Source of the DNA: Anoxybacillus amylolyticus
Lineage (GTDB): Bacteria > Bacillota > Bacilli > Bacillales > Anoxybacillaceae
DNA: 64,000 bases
Reading direction: 5' to 3'
Assembly (NCBI RefSeq): GCF_001634285.1
Contig: NZ_CP015438.1
Location: 1,934,001 to 1,998,000 of the forward strand
Below the pieces are notes generated by a model. The model had not been told where the DNA came from. It saw only the letters and a list, made by a program, of their open reading frames with translations, and searched no databases. Positions 25,036 through 33,421 of this stretch are shown here, piece by piece. Positions within the stretch are counted from its first letter, which is position 1; every line of letters begins with the position of its first letter. The position numbers and the translations under genes were made by a program.

Positions 25036-27363
25036 CTAAAACAACTTCATTTGCTCCTCGGCTGAAATGTTTTCTCCATCTATTATATACCCCATTGCTC
25101 GGTATCCTGCTAATCTTTTTTCAAACATCTTTTTCATAATCGGTATTTTGTGATCGACGTAATCATATACACGTACTTCTTGTTTATTCGCATGAATTCG
25201 GTGCAGACGTCCTACATATTGTTGTAACGTACCTTTCCACGAAATTGGCATTGCTAAAAATAAGGTGTCCAGCCTCGTGTTATCAAACCCTTCACCCACA
25301 TATTTACCTGTAGCAATCACTAATCTCTCTACACCATCAGGAATAGAAGCAAGCTTTTGTAGTGCTTGTGCTTTCTCTTTTTTCGTCATTTTCCCACAGA
25401 GTACAATAATATTTTTTGCAAAACCTTTGAAGAGGTTTTGCAAAATTTCAATATGTTCAATTCGTTCTGTTAAAACTAACGGGCAGCGGCCTTCTTCAAG
25501 TGCGGACAATACGTCATCAAACAATTGTTGATTTCGTTGTTCATTAATTACAATTTCATGATAAAGATGTTGGATGTCTTTGCTTAAAGATGTAAAATTT
25601 GTATATCTTGGTATTAAGCGATGAATGAATGGCCGTACTTTTGCTTGTGTTTTCCCATCAATTTTATAACGAACAGATCCACATTGCATATGAATAATGG
25701 GATGTAACCCATCTTTACGTGTTGGGGTAGCTGTTAATCCACACACATACTTAGCACGAATTTGTTTTAATACCTGTTCAAAACTGAACGCAGAAATATG
25801 ATGGCATTCATCAATAATAATTTGACCGTATTGTGTAATAGACGACTTCAGTTCCCCTTTGTAATTTAAGCTTTGAATAGTAGCTATATCAACATTTCCT
25901 GTGATTTTGTTTTTTCCGCCACCGATTTGTCCAATTTCTTTTGATGGGATATTAAGAAACATAGATAATTGCTCTATCCATTGTTGTATCAACTGCGTCC
26001 GATGAACAACGACTAACGTATTAACTTTTCGTTCCGCAATTAAAGCCGCTGCTATCACTGTTTTTCCAAAACCGGTTGTTGCCGAGAGAATTCCTATATC
26101 ATGCTTCAGTAGTTGCGATAAAGCATCATGTTGCTGGGAAGTTAACTCACCGTGAAATTGTACTTCAATTACCTGACCATCGAATCGATGGTCATTGACT
26201 TCAGCGTGAATAGATAGAGATGAGAGGAGATCAATAACCTCTTCCAAACAACCACGTGGTAATACTAAATATCCTCTTTCCTCCCAAGAACAGTTAATGA
26301 CTCGTGGTATCCCGTATGTTGACAAACGGCTTTTCTGGGCTTTATAAAATTCAGGGTTTGCAAATGTTGCTGTTTTTGTCAACTTGGTCAAAAGGGAAGA
26401 GGGAACACCATCTTTTTTTACATATAGCCCATTTTTTAATTCAATTGTTACTTTCTTTGGATATATTTCATTAGTAGTAATCAACTTATTTTCATACTTC
26501 CGTATAACATCTTGTACTTCGTTTTTTGTCATCATTTGAACAGAAGACAAATATAGCCATTGATCTGGATAAGGTGTAAAAGATTCGTCCACAAATACAC
26601 TATTCCCGTTGGCTCTTGGTTTTCGTTGAAGAGGTAAAGCGATTAAGTTACCAAACCCACCTTTAGGGAGTGTATCTTGATTCGGAAATAGCCGATCATA
26701 AGAATCTAAACCGAGTTCATACCGATTTTCCAACGTTTTTGCAAGCAACACCATTCCCATTTTACGAGCTAACGAAGCAGGAATCGCTTCGGAGAAAAAG
26801 ATCCATACATGTGCACCATTTCCGGACCTTGATCGTTCAATACTATACGGTACGGAAAACTGTTTGCATATGTTGACAAAAGCTAATACATCTTCTTTCC
26901 AATTCTTTTTATCAAAATCAATTGCTAAAAAGAAACAAGTTTCATCTTTTTGCATTGGATAAATTCCAATTGTGTGTTTTCCACTTAAATGATCGTAAAG
27001 TACCTGATCATCTAGTGGCAACAACGTTCGGTGTTTGCACTCACTACATTTAATCTCCGGTTTTCGACAAAAAGGCGGTTGCCATTCATAGGCACAAGCC
27101 GGGGTATATCCCGTTCGTCCATCTTTTGACTCCCAGCGAACCGCATATACATCTGTTCGGCCTCGGAAAAGTCGCTTGAATAATCGAATCTTTTCTTCCG
27201 GTGAGGAGCGGTTATTGACCATCAGATTAGCTGAAGGAACAACAGAACGAACGTCCCTATTCTTTTGCATCATTGTTGAAAGAACTTGTTTTAAATATTC
27301 GTTTTCTTTTCTCAAACGTTCACATTCCGCAAGTACCTGTTCCAATTGAATTCGGATATCCAT
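25036..27363 (-). CDS. TOTE-type primase-helicase
   Basis: 775 aa. An N-terminal coiled coil (about 1-30) precedes a Cys cluster (CSECKH), and then an archaeo-eukaryotic primase domain with FLAIDFDKKNW (metal-binding D-h-D) and RSGNGAHVWIFF (the s-x-H motif). The C-terminal half is a superfamily 2 helicase: ATTGFGKT (Walker A), IIIDECHH (Walker B), LTATPTR (motif III), QYVGRLHR (motif VI). This fusion is the core of TOTE conflict systems, thought to act against mobile DNA. ATG at 27363 is preferred because GAGGGAAGG lies just upstream. It is transcribed toward the kinase of the defence cluster. Confidence 0.85.
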   Translation of the reverse strand: MDIRIQLEQVLAECERLRKENEYLKQVLSTMMQKNRDVRSVVPSANLMVNNRSSPEEKIRLFKRLFRGRTDVYAVRWESKDGRTGYTPACAYEWQPPFCRKPEIKCSECKHRTLLPLDDQVLYDHLSGKHTIGIYPMQKDETCFFLAIDFDKKNWKEDVLAFVNICKQFSVPYSIERSRSGNGAHVWIFFSEAIPASLARKMGMVLLAKTLENRYELGLDSYDRLFPNQDTLPKGGFGNLIALPLQRKPRANGNSVFVDESFTPYPDQWLYLSSVQMMTKNEVQDVIRKYENKLITTNEIYPKKVTIELKNGLYVKKDGVPSSLLTKLTKTATFANPEFYKAQKSRLSTYGIPRVINCSWEERGYLVLPRGCLEEVIDLLSSLSIHAEVNDHRFDGQVIEVQFHGELTSQQHDALSQLLKHDIGILSATTGFGKTVIAAALIAERKVNTLVVVHRTQLIQQWIEQLSMFLNIPSKEIGQIGGGKNKITGNVDIATIQSLNYKGELKSSITQYGQIIIDECHHISAFSFEQVLKQIRAKYVCGLTATPTRKDGLHPIIHMQCGSVRYKIDGKTQAKVRPFIHRLIPRYTNFTSLSKDIQHLYHEIVINEQRNQQLFDDVLSALEEGRCPLVLTERIEHIEILQNLFKGFAKNIIVLCGKMTKKEKAQALQKLASIPDGVERLVIATGKYVGEGFDNTRLDTLFLAMPISWKGTLQQYVGRLHRIHANKQEVRVYDYVDHKIPIMKKMFEKRLAGYRAMGYIIDGENISAEEQMKLF

Positions 27364-27544
27364 AACCTTCCCTCTGACCATTTTAATAAGCTGCTAATGT
27401 TATTGTAAAACATTGCGCTAGAAGTTAAAAGTGAACACAACTTCATTAACCTGAAGGAAAAAATATTATTGGAATAGGAGAGCTCGACACAAGGTTGTGA
27501 AAGTGATATCATGATATAAAAACTTGAAGGAGGCCGTAGTCATT

Positions 27545-27838
27545 ATGAGCATTCTCAAAAAAGGGCTAGCGTTTGGACTCGGATTGGCGTTAGCGAGCAA
27601 AGAACAAGTAGAAAAGCTAATTGATGAATTGGTGAAAAAAGGGGAATTGTCCCTTGAAGAATCGAAGGATGTTATCGACCAGTGGAAGCAGCAAACAGAA
27701 GAAAGAAAAGCGGAATTGCAGCGTATCGTGCGCGAACAGATCAAACAAGTGATCGATAAATTCGATTTAGTGACGAAAGACGAGCTGCAACAATTAGAGC
27801 AACGAATCCGCCGTTTAGAAGAAAAGGAAGACCAGTAA
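27545..27838 (+). CDS. Phasin-like coiled-coil protein
   Basis: 97 aa, nearly all helical. A short hydrophobic N-terminus (ILKKGLAFGLGLALASKEQ) precedes a long amphipathic coiled coil rich in Glu, Lys and Gln ending RRLEEKEDQ. This matches the small phasin or polyhydroxyalkanoate-granule-associated-like family often found just before aarF/ubiB genes in Bacillaceae. ATG chosen; AAGGAGG is 11 nt upstream. It lies 42 nt before the kinase-like gene, probably one operon. Confidence 0.65.
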   Translation: MSILKKGLAFGLGLALASKEQVEKLIDELVKKGELSLEESKDVIDQWKQQTEERKAELQRIVREQIKQVIDKFDLVTKDELQQLEQRIRRLEEKEDQ

Positions 27839-27880
27839 TCAAACGGGGCCGCCCATATGGCCATTAAAGGAGATGGACGG

Positions 27881-29556
27881 ATGATTGGAAAAAGAATGCG
27901 CCATATGAGCCGTTATCGCGATATCGCTGTCGCTTTGCTCCGCCATGGCTTTGAAATGGTGGTCGAAGAAATCGGTTTTTCCCAGCTTCTTTCCCTTCCG
28001 CAACGGCTGCGTGTGGACAAAAAGGAGAAGAATGAAAAAACGATCGGCGAGCGCATCCGCCTTGTACTTGAGGAACTAGGACCAACCTTCGTGAAATTAG
28101 GCCAGCTGGCCAGTACGCGCCCCGATTTAATTCCAGAACAAATTATTCGTGAACTGGAAAAATTGCAAGATCAAGTGCCGCCTTTTTCGTTTGCCGATGT
28201 TCGCCGCATTATCGAGGAGGAGTTGGGGGAGGAACTGGATCATATTTTTCATTCTTTTGAGGAAGCTCCGCTTGCCGCCGCCTCGATCGGACAAGTTCAT
28301 CGGGCGGTCCTTCATTCCGGCGAAAAGGTGGCAGTGAAAATTCAGCGTCCGCATATTGCCTCTATCATGGAAACGGATTTGGAAATTCTTCAAGATTTGA
28401 CCGCACTCGCGGAACGCCGCTTGGCATGGGCGGCGCAATATCAGATGCGGGATATATTGGACGAACTATCGAAATCGCTTCGCCTAGAGCTCGATTACAC
28501 TGTGGAAGCGCGCAATGCCGAGAAATTTTCCAAACAGTTTCAAAGCGATCCGACGATTTATGTGCCAAAAGTGTTTTGGGACTATTCAACAAAAAAGTGC
28601 TGACGATGGAATATGTGGAAGGCATCAAACTAGGGGAACTTGAGCGGCTGAAACAACGCGGCTATAACTTAAAAATTCTCGCGGAGCGGCTGGCAAAGGG
28701 AATGTTCCAGCAAATTTTTATGAAAGGCTTTTTTCACGGCGACCCCCATCCGGGAAATGTGTTAGCCTTGTCAGGAAACGTGATTGCGTTCATCGATTTC
28801 GGCATGGTAGGACGAATCACTTCAGAAATGAAATATCATTTATCGTCCTTCATTATCGCTTTGATGCGCCAAAGCACCGATGGGATCATGAAAACGATCG
28901 GGGATATGGGCTTGGTGCCGGATGATGTAGATGTAAGCCAGCTGCGCGAAGATATCGAGAAATTAAGGGAAAAATATTATCATATTCCGTTGAGCCAGGT
29001 CAGCCTCGGCGAAGCGGTTCACGATTTGCTTCACGTTGCATTCCGCCACTCGATCCGCATCCCGAGCGATTTAACGTTATTAGGGAAGGCGCTGCTGACG
29101 GTGGAAGGGGTCGTGGAAAAATTGGATCCCGACTTTAGCATTATCGACATTGCCGAACCGTTTGGTCGCCAGCTACTAAAGGAACGGCTACGTCCGGAAA
29201 ACGTAGCGGAAATGGCATGGAAACGCCTTTCCGATTACGGTGAACTGTTCGTGGATCTTCCAAAAAATGTAAAAGAATTAACAAGGCTGATGAAACAAGG
29301 GAAAGTGCGCCTAGAGATCGGCATCCCTGACTTGGATTTTCTATTAAGAAAATTAGACCAAATCAGTAACCGCTTATCGTTTAGCATCGTTTTGCTTTCC
29401 TTCAGCATCATTATGGTCGGCATCATCATTGGCTCTTCGATGGGCAGACAATCGACATTGTTGTGGAAAATCCCGGCCATCGAAATTGGCTTTTTCGTCG
29501 CTACCTTAATGTTTTGCTGGCTTTTATATTCAATTTTTAGATCGGGAAGGTTTTGA
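27881..29556 (+). pseudogene. AarF/ABC1/UbiB-type kinase-like gene, split by a one-base frameshift
   Basis: Two frames read as one protein of about 558 aa, the usual length. The first ends ...VFWDYSTKKC-stop. The second continues VLTMEYVEGIKLGELE. The break is in an A6 run at 28591-28596; one more A restores YSTKKVLTMEYVEG. Family marks are intact: TFVKLGQLASTRPD (KxGQ), AAASIGQVHRA, VAVKIQRP, HGDPHPGNV and IDFGMVG, then two C-terminal membrane helices. UbiB proteins are atypical membrane-associated kinases/ATPases for isoprenoid lipids. ATG at 27881 has AAGGAGAT upstream. Either a real mutation or a homopolymer sequencing error. Confidence 0.88.
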
Positions 29557-29567
29557 ATGGAACTCCC

Positions 29568-29609
29568 CCCACTTACTGGATAACGTCAGTGGAAGTGGGT
29601 GATTTTTTT
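29568..29609 (+). terminator. Terminator after the aarF-like gene
   Basis: CCCACTT pairs with AAGTGGG, with an imperfect inner extension, followed by seven T. Confidence 0.75.
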
Positions 29610-29610
29610 G

Positions 29611-29850
29611 TGTTGCTGGCTGCAAGTCCCTGTCAAAGAAACGTGCGGCGGCGAAGAAAACAAATGGGACTATAAACATGTGGACGGTTTGCTGATGGAA
29701 GAAGAGCGCCAAGGGGCAACGTTCGTTCTTCCTCTCGCAGCTATTATTGAAACAGGGAACCATATCGCCCAAGCGACCAAAAATCATTATGAATGTGCGC
29801 AAGAACTCGTGCGGATTATTGGATAAAGAATCGCCTTGGGCACAACTAAA
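29611..29850 (+). pseudogene. Truncated copy of the defence-cluster PIN-like gene
   Basis: The translation CCWLQVPVKETCGG...LLMEEERQGATFVLP...IIETGNHIAQATK is nearly the same as residues 14-80 of the PIN-like protein encoded at 10869, and the DNA matches closely as well. The copy lacks the N-terminal Asp9 segment, has a short deletion near 29818 that shifts the frame to a stop, and lacks the last two acidic motifs. It starts right at the T run of the aarF terminator. It is a relic, probably of a second or earlier copy of the cluster. Confidence 0.85.
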
Positions 29851-29999
29851 TTCAAGAAGGGGAACAGAAGATTCAAACTCCAGCTGATTTCTGTCTTGCG
29901 TTAGCTTCCTTTGGTTTATTGACCGTCTGGAAGTGCCTGCTTTGGCTTGTCGTCATCTTTTCTGCTTCCGCAGGAGCTTTTCTTGCGTTGATCCACTAA
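29850..29999 (+). pseudogene. Hydrophobic C-terminal gene remnant
   Basis: An open stretch after a stop encodes about 49 residues, with ADFCLALASFGLLTVWK and then a hydrophobic helix ending in FLALIH-stop. The pattern recalls the tail of A24 prepilin-peptidase-like membrane proteins (GxxD-L-A pattern), but this is weak. There is no start or ribosome binding site. It lies between the PIN relic and a MITE, so a gene fragment is likelier than a real gene. Confidence 0.25.
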
Positions 30000-30022
30000 A
30001 TAAGCTCGGTTTCTTGAATAAG

Positions 30023-30176
30023 GGTTCATCACCACAAAATGTACTTGACGAACACGTAATGTTGTGAAGCAAGGGATACCGCTTATCGTTTATTTAACTT
30101 TCATTTACAATTATGTATAAACAAGTATCAAGTCCGCTTTTATTAAAAAATCAAGCACAACTTTTGGTGAAGAGCC
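30023..30176. mobile_element. 154-bp MITE with ISL3-like ends
   Basis: The left end GGTTCATCACCACAAAATGT and the right end, read on the other strand, GGCTCTTCACCAAAAGTTGT are imperfect inverted repeats (about 20 of 26 positions). An 8-bp direct repeat TGAATAAG flanks it exactly (30015-30022 and 30177-30184). The 8-bp duplication and GGCTCTT-type end fit the ISL3 family. No coding capacity, so it must have moved in trans. The rest of the 29.86-30.25 kb gap holds nothing else recognised besides the start region of dinB. Confidence 0.8.
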
Positions 30177-30255
30177 TGAATAAGAAACATATTACAAAAA
30201 GTGGGGAATCAAGTAAAATAAAAGAGAGAAACAAGCCGAGAGAAGGGGAATAGGT

Positions 30256-31461
30256 ATGCAAGCGGCGAATGGAAAACATGGACGCATTATTTTTCATATC
30301 GACTGCAATTCGTTTTTCGCGAGCTGCGAGGTGGCGCGTGATCCGTCATTGAAAGAGAAACCTGTCGTCGTAGCAGGTGATCCGAAAGAACGGAGAGGGA
30401 TTGTGCTAGCGGCGAATTATATCGCTAAGCAGCGCTTTGGCATTTATACGACGATGCCGCTATGGGAAGCGAAGAAAAAATGTCCATCTCTTGTCGTGCG
30501 GAAACCGAATTTTTCGCTTTATCGCGAAATGAGCCAGCAAGTGTTCGCATTTTTACAACATATTTCTCCGCTTCTTGAGCGCGCTTCTATCGATGAAGGC
30601 TATTTAGATGTCACAGAAATGGCATTATCCCAGCACCCGCTTGTATTAGCCGAACAAATTCAGCGTGAGTTGCTTGAAACGCTTCATATCCCCGTCAGCA
30701 TCGGCATTGCGCCGAACAAGTTTTTAGCGAAAATGGCAAGTGAAATGAAAAAGCCGCTCGGAATTACTGTCTTGCGCAAACGCGACGTCCAACGCCTATT
30801 ATGGCCACTGCCGGTTGGGCAGATGCATGGAGTAGGCGACAAAACCGCCGAAAAGCTAAATACGATAGGGATTACAACCATTGGCGACTTAGCAAAAGCC
30901 GAAGAAGCAGCACTCCAACAAAAGCTTGGCATTTATGGCCTTCGTTTGAAAGAGCGGGCGAACGGCATGGATGATAGTCGTGTCGATCCGGAAGAAGGGG
31001 AGAAGTGTAAATCAATCGGCAATTCCACAACACTTCCGTACGACGTAACTGAAGAGCGGGTTCTGCTTGATGTACTTCGCGAGCTAGCCGAGTCTGTCAG
31101 CGTACGAATGAAACAGAAGCGAGTGGTGTCTGCGACGGTTCAATTGACGATCCGCTATCACAACTTCCAAACGATCACCCGCAGCAAAACGTGGGACAAC
31201 CCGTTTCAAGACACGGAAGAGATTTTTCGCTATGCGGTGTATTTATTGAAAAAACATTGGAACGGAGATCCAGTCAGATTACTTGGCATTACCGCTCTTG
31301 ACGTCTTTGATCGCAAAGAAGCCGTCAAACAGCTCGACTTATTCCATTATGAGGAAGAAGCGAAAACCGAAGCGTTATGGAAAACGGTAGAGAAGCTCGG
31401 AAAAAAATTCGGCGACGCAGCGATTCAAAAAGGTGCCTCCTTGTTAGAAAAAGAGAACTAG
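30256..31461 (+). CDS. dinB: DNA polymerase IV (Y-family translesion polymerase)
   Basis: 401 aa. Palm motif FHIDCNSFFASCE carries the first catalytic Asp; ERASIDEGYLDVT carries the second Asp-Glu pair; the little-finger domain includes SIGNSTTLPYDV. A C-terminal QLDLFHYE is a clear beta-clamp binding motif. The enzyme copies past damaged bases at low fidelity. ATG with AGAAGGGG upstream. Length matches Bacillus PolY proteins. No clear LexA box was seen upstream, where the MITE lies 80 bp away. Confidence 0.93.
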   Translation: MQAANGKHGRIIFHIDCNSFFASCEVARDPSLKEKPVVVAGDPKERRGIVLAANYIAKQRFGIYTTMPLWEAKKKCPSLVVRKPNFSLYREMSQQVFAFLQHISPLLERASIDEGYLDVTEMALSQHPLVLAEQIQRELLETLHIPVSIGIAPNKFLAKMASEMKKPLGITVLRKRDVQRLLWPLPVGQMHGVGDKTAEKLNTIGITTIGDLAKAEEAALQQKLGIYGLRLKERANGMDDSRVDPEEGEKCKSIGNSTTLPYDVTEERVLLDVLRELAESVSVRMKQKRVVSATVQLTIRYHNFQTITRSKTWDNPFQDTEEIFRYAVYLLKKHWNGDPVRLLGITALDVFDRKEAVKQLDLFHYEEEAKTEALWKTVEKLGKKFGDAAIQKGASLLEKEN

Positions 31462-31625
31462 CAACAAAATAAACAAAATAAAATGATCACATGACAGCGC
31501 ACAAGATTTTCGCATGAGCCTGCCATATTGCAGGGGAATTTACCATAATAAATTATGAACATGCATCCCATCCGTTAATGGCTCATAGGATATTACGAAT
31601 GAGAAAAAATGGGAGGGCTTTCATC

Positions 31626-32045
31626 ATGGATTCTTATTTATACAACGATGCAAGGTTCATTAAAGACCTTGAAAAAGCCATTAACGGAGAGTATAGTGCG
31701 ATTCATTGTTATGCCAAATTGGCTGATTTGGCAGCAAAAGAAAACGTGCGAAAACAAATTCTTGAAATTCGGCAGGATGAGATCAAACATTTTCAACAAT
31801 TTGAGCATATTTACGTCAGTCTAACCGGGAAACGTCCTCAACCGAAGATCATTGAAGAATGTTCCGATGTTTATGTAAATGGATTGGAATTTGCTTTGCA
31901 AGATGAACAGCGAACAGTAGATTTTTATTTAGAAATTGCAGATTATACGGCCAATCCGTACATTAAAGAAATATTTCGCCGAGCAGCGGCGGATGAGCAA
32001 AATCACGCCGTTTGGTTTTTATACTATTTTTCCAAAGCCCGATGA
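31626..32045 (+). CDS. Ferritin-like/rubrerythrin-type diiron protein
   Basis: 139 aa, all helical, with two repeated Glu-x-x-His-type iron-ligand motifs: NGEYSAIHCY and RQDEIKHFQ in the first half, LQDEQRTVDFYLE and AADEQNHAVWF in the second. This is the four-helix bundle of the ferritin-like superfamily, without a rubredoxin tail. ATG at 31626 has GGGAGGG upstream; earlier in-frame codons are less well placed. Its terminator overlaps the stop. The likely role is peroxide or iron handling. Substrate unknown. Confidence 0.75.
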   Translation: MDSYLYNDARFIKDLEKAINGEYSAIHCYAKLADLAAKENVRKQILEIRQDEIKHFQQFEHIYVSLTGKRPQPKIIEECSDVYVNGLEFALQDEQRTVDFYLEIADYTANPYIKEIFRRAAADEQNHAVWFLYYFSKAR

Positions 32046-32066
32046 TCGTTATCATGGGCGTTTTTT
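32037..32066 (+). terminator. Terminator of the ferritin-like gene
   Basis: GCCC-g-ATGAT pairs with ATCAT-GGGC, then GTTTTTT. The stop codon lies inside the left arm. Confidence 0.85.
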
Positions 32067-32209
32067 CTTTTGGTTAAAATTAGTATTTCAATCATTTTCT
32101 GGTGTCGCAACACGGCATGGGCGTCTATCCTGAAAACATAATTTGAAAAAAAACGCCCCCCTAGCCCTTGGGATATAATTTCCAAAGGAAGGTATTACGT
32201 TATATATAT

Positions 32210-32235
32210 GGTTCATCACCAAAAGATGTACTTGA
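32210..32235. mobile_element. Single MITE/ISL3-like end
   Basis: GGTTCATCACCAAAAGATGT plus CTTGA matches 24 of 26 bases of the left end of the 154-bp MITE. No partner end is found. The sequence after it runs into the truncated doxX gene, so this is probably an old element that lost one side. Confidence 0.6.
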
Positions 32236-32288
32236 TTTTTACATTAAAATGTGATAAGGGTCTCTAAACGGATACGTAAAGTAAAACG

Positions 32289-32570
32289 TTGGATATTTCT
32301 GTAGCCATATCCTCGACGTTTAATCAGTTTGATTTTGTTGTAGAATTTATTGGTGGCGCATTGTTTGCATTAGGATTATTTACTCCGATTGCCGCTCTTT
32401 TGATTGCTGGAACAATGGTTGTCGCAATTGTTAAAGTTCACGGTCCAAATGGTTATTGGATTACTCCAAATGGTTTTGAATATAACCTAATGTTAATCGC
32501 TGTTGCAATTGGAGTTTTATTAATAGGTCCAGGTCAATATTCACTTGATACTGTAATTTTTGGTTCATAA
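32289..32570 (+). pseudogene. DoxX-family membrane protein, 5'-truncated
   Basis: The 93 residues match the last two thirds of DoxX-like quinol-oxidase-related membrane proteins: VEFIGGALFALGLFTPIAALLI, then VKVHGPNGYW and a last helix ending LLIGPGQYSLD. About 40 N-terminal residues, the first helix and the ribosome binding site are missing. A stop lies 12 nt upstream of the nominal TTG, and the lone MITE-like end lies 50 bp before that. A truncated gene is the best reading. Confidence 0.6.
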
Positions 32571-33240
32571 AATATGGATACGATTCATGACTATTGATTT
32601 ATCCTAAAAAGCTTCCAACCGTTCAGCGTTAATTCGTATTTATTGAAAGAGTGCCTTCAAAAGAGGATCGATGGTCCCACATGTATGCATGTTCTTTGAT
32701 CGAATTGGAAATCATAGTAGTGTCCACCCCTTGGGTTTTAGTTTTTTGTCACCGTATATGATTCCAAGGTGGTGGTTTTTTTATGTGCATTTATGCATCC
32801 GTTATGCGTTTTGCAACACGTTCTTAGAAATTAACCATTCGATAATCTCGTACAAAGCAGCGACGGCTAGCGACATGATTATAACAAAGGGAGGAAAACA
32901 ACATTTCTAAGGTGTTGTTTTTTCATAAGTAATGGAATAATAAAAATCTAAAAATGGTGATGAATTATTCAGCATAATACACGATCTTCGATTAGACTTT
33001 ACGGTCGTTTCCTCTGGAGAGCTGTTCCATCAATGTTGCTAACTTCTGCTTCTTTTAGCGATTTTTGATTATATGTATAAGATCTTTTACGAATTTCGCC
33101 GTAATTTTGTAACATATTTGTCAAACTGTCAAAGAAATTATGATCGTTTTTCTGTTATAGTATTAATTGTATTTGTCACCCAGAAAATGTGCGGTTTTTT
33201 AGGGAGTTTTCATGTTTCCCATATTGGTTATGTTTCATTT
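32571..33240. other. Non-coding stretch with relics before the cyd operon
   Basis: It holds a long-looped inverted repeat (CCACCCCTTGG at 32724-32734 with CCAAGGTGGTGG at 32764-32775, followed by TTTTTTT), the DUF2238-like remnant listed separately, and AT-rich sequence with no gene I can support. Short open frames here lack ribosome binding sites and family resemblance. Confidence 0.5.
32802..32905 (-). pseudogene. Remnant resembling DUF2238 (YjdF-like) membrane protein
   Basis: On the minus strand the open frame FVIIMSLAVAALYEIIEWLI ends at a stop 24 nt on. The ALYEIIEW motif is characteristic of the DUF2238 inner-membrane family, whose full length is near 200 aa. Only about 30 codons remain and no start signal is seen. 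A gene fragment is likely; the family call rests on one motif. Confidence 0.3.
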
Positions 33241-33401
33241 TGTGAAATTATAAACATGCTGTAACTTTAGGTCGTTACAGATGTTGAACCATTTAAAGAT
33301 GAAAACTATAAAATCTGATGAAATTCTTATAGGGAGGAAATATCATAGTATGTGAAGTTATGTGAAATTATGAGCATGTATTTATGTGAAATTATGAACA
33401 T
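33241..33401 (+). promoter_or_regulatory. Repeated 17-bp motif upstream of cydA (Rex/ResD-like sites)
   Basis: Three copies of TGTGAAATTAT[AG]A[AG]CAT start at 33241, 33361 and 33385, plus a TGTGAAGTTA half copy at 33351. The last two are 24 bp apart. The left half TTGTGAA agrees with redox-regulator sites known upstream of Bacillus cyd (Rex: TTGTGAA-N4-TTCACAA; ResD similar), but the right half does not. The copy at 33241 also has TTTCATTTTGTGAAA as an inverted repeat. Which regulator binds is inference. Confidence 0.55.
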
Positions 33402-33421
33402 AATATAAAGGAGGAACTACT

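Noticed and set aside
30045-30062. LexA box candidate CGAACACGTAATGTT before dinB
   Set aside because: Spacing between half-sites is 6 instead of 4, and it lies inside the MITE.
32671-32910. 79-aa open frame between doxX and cydA
   Set aside because: Runs through an inverted repeat and opposite the DUF2238-like relic; no ribosome binding site and no recognisable domain.
33073-33264. 63-aa open frame before cydA
   Set aside because: AT-rich regulatory region with the TGTGAAATTAT repeats; composition looks random.
33385-33405. RTP-site likeness of TATGAACATAAT in the cyd repeats
   Set aside because: The 11-base match to a symmetric RTP site covers only one half; the copies vary in that half and are better explained as promoter repeats.
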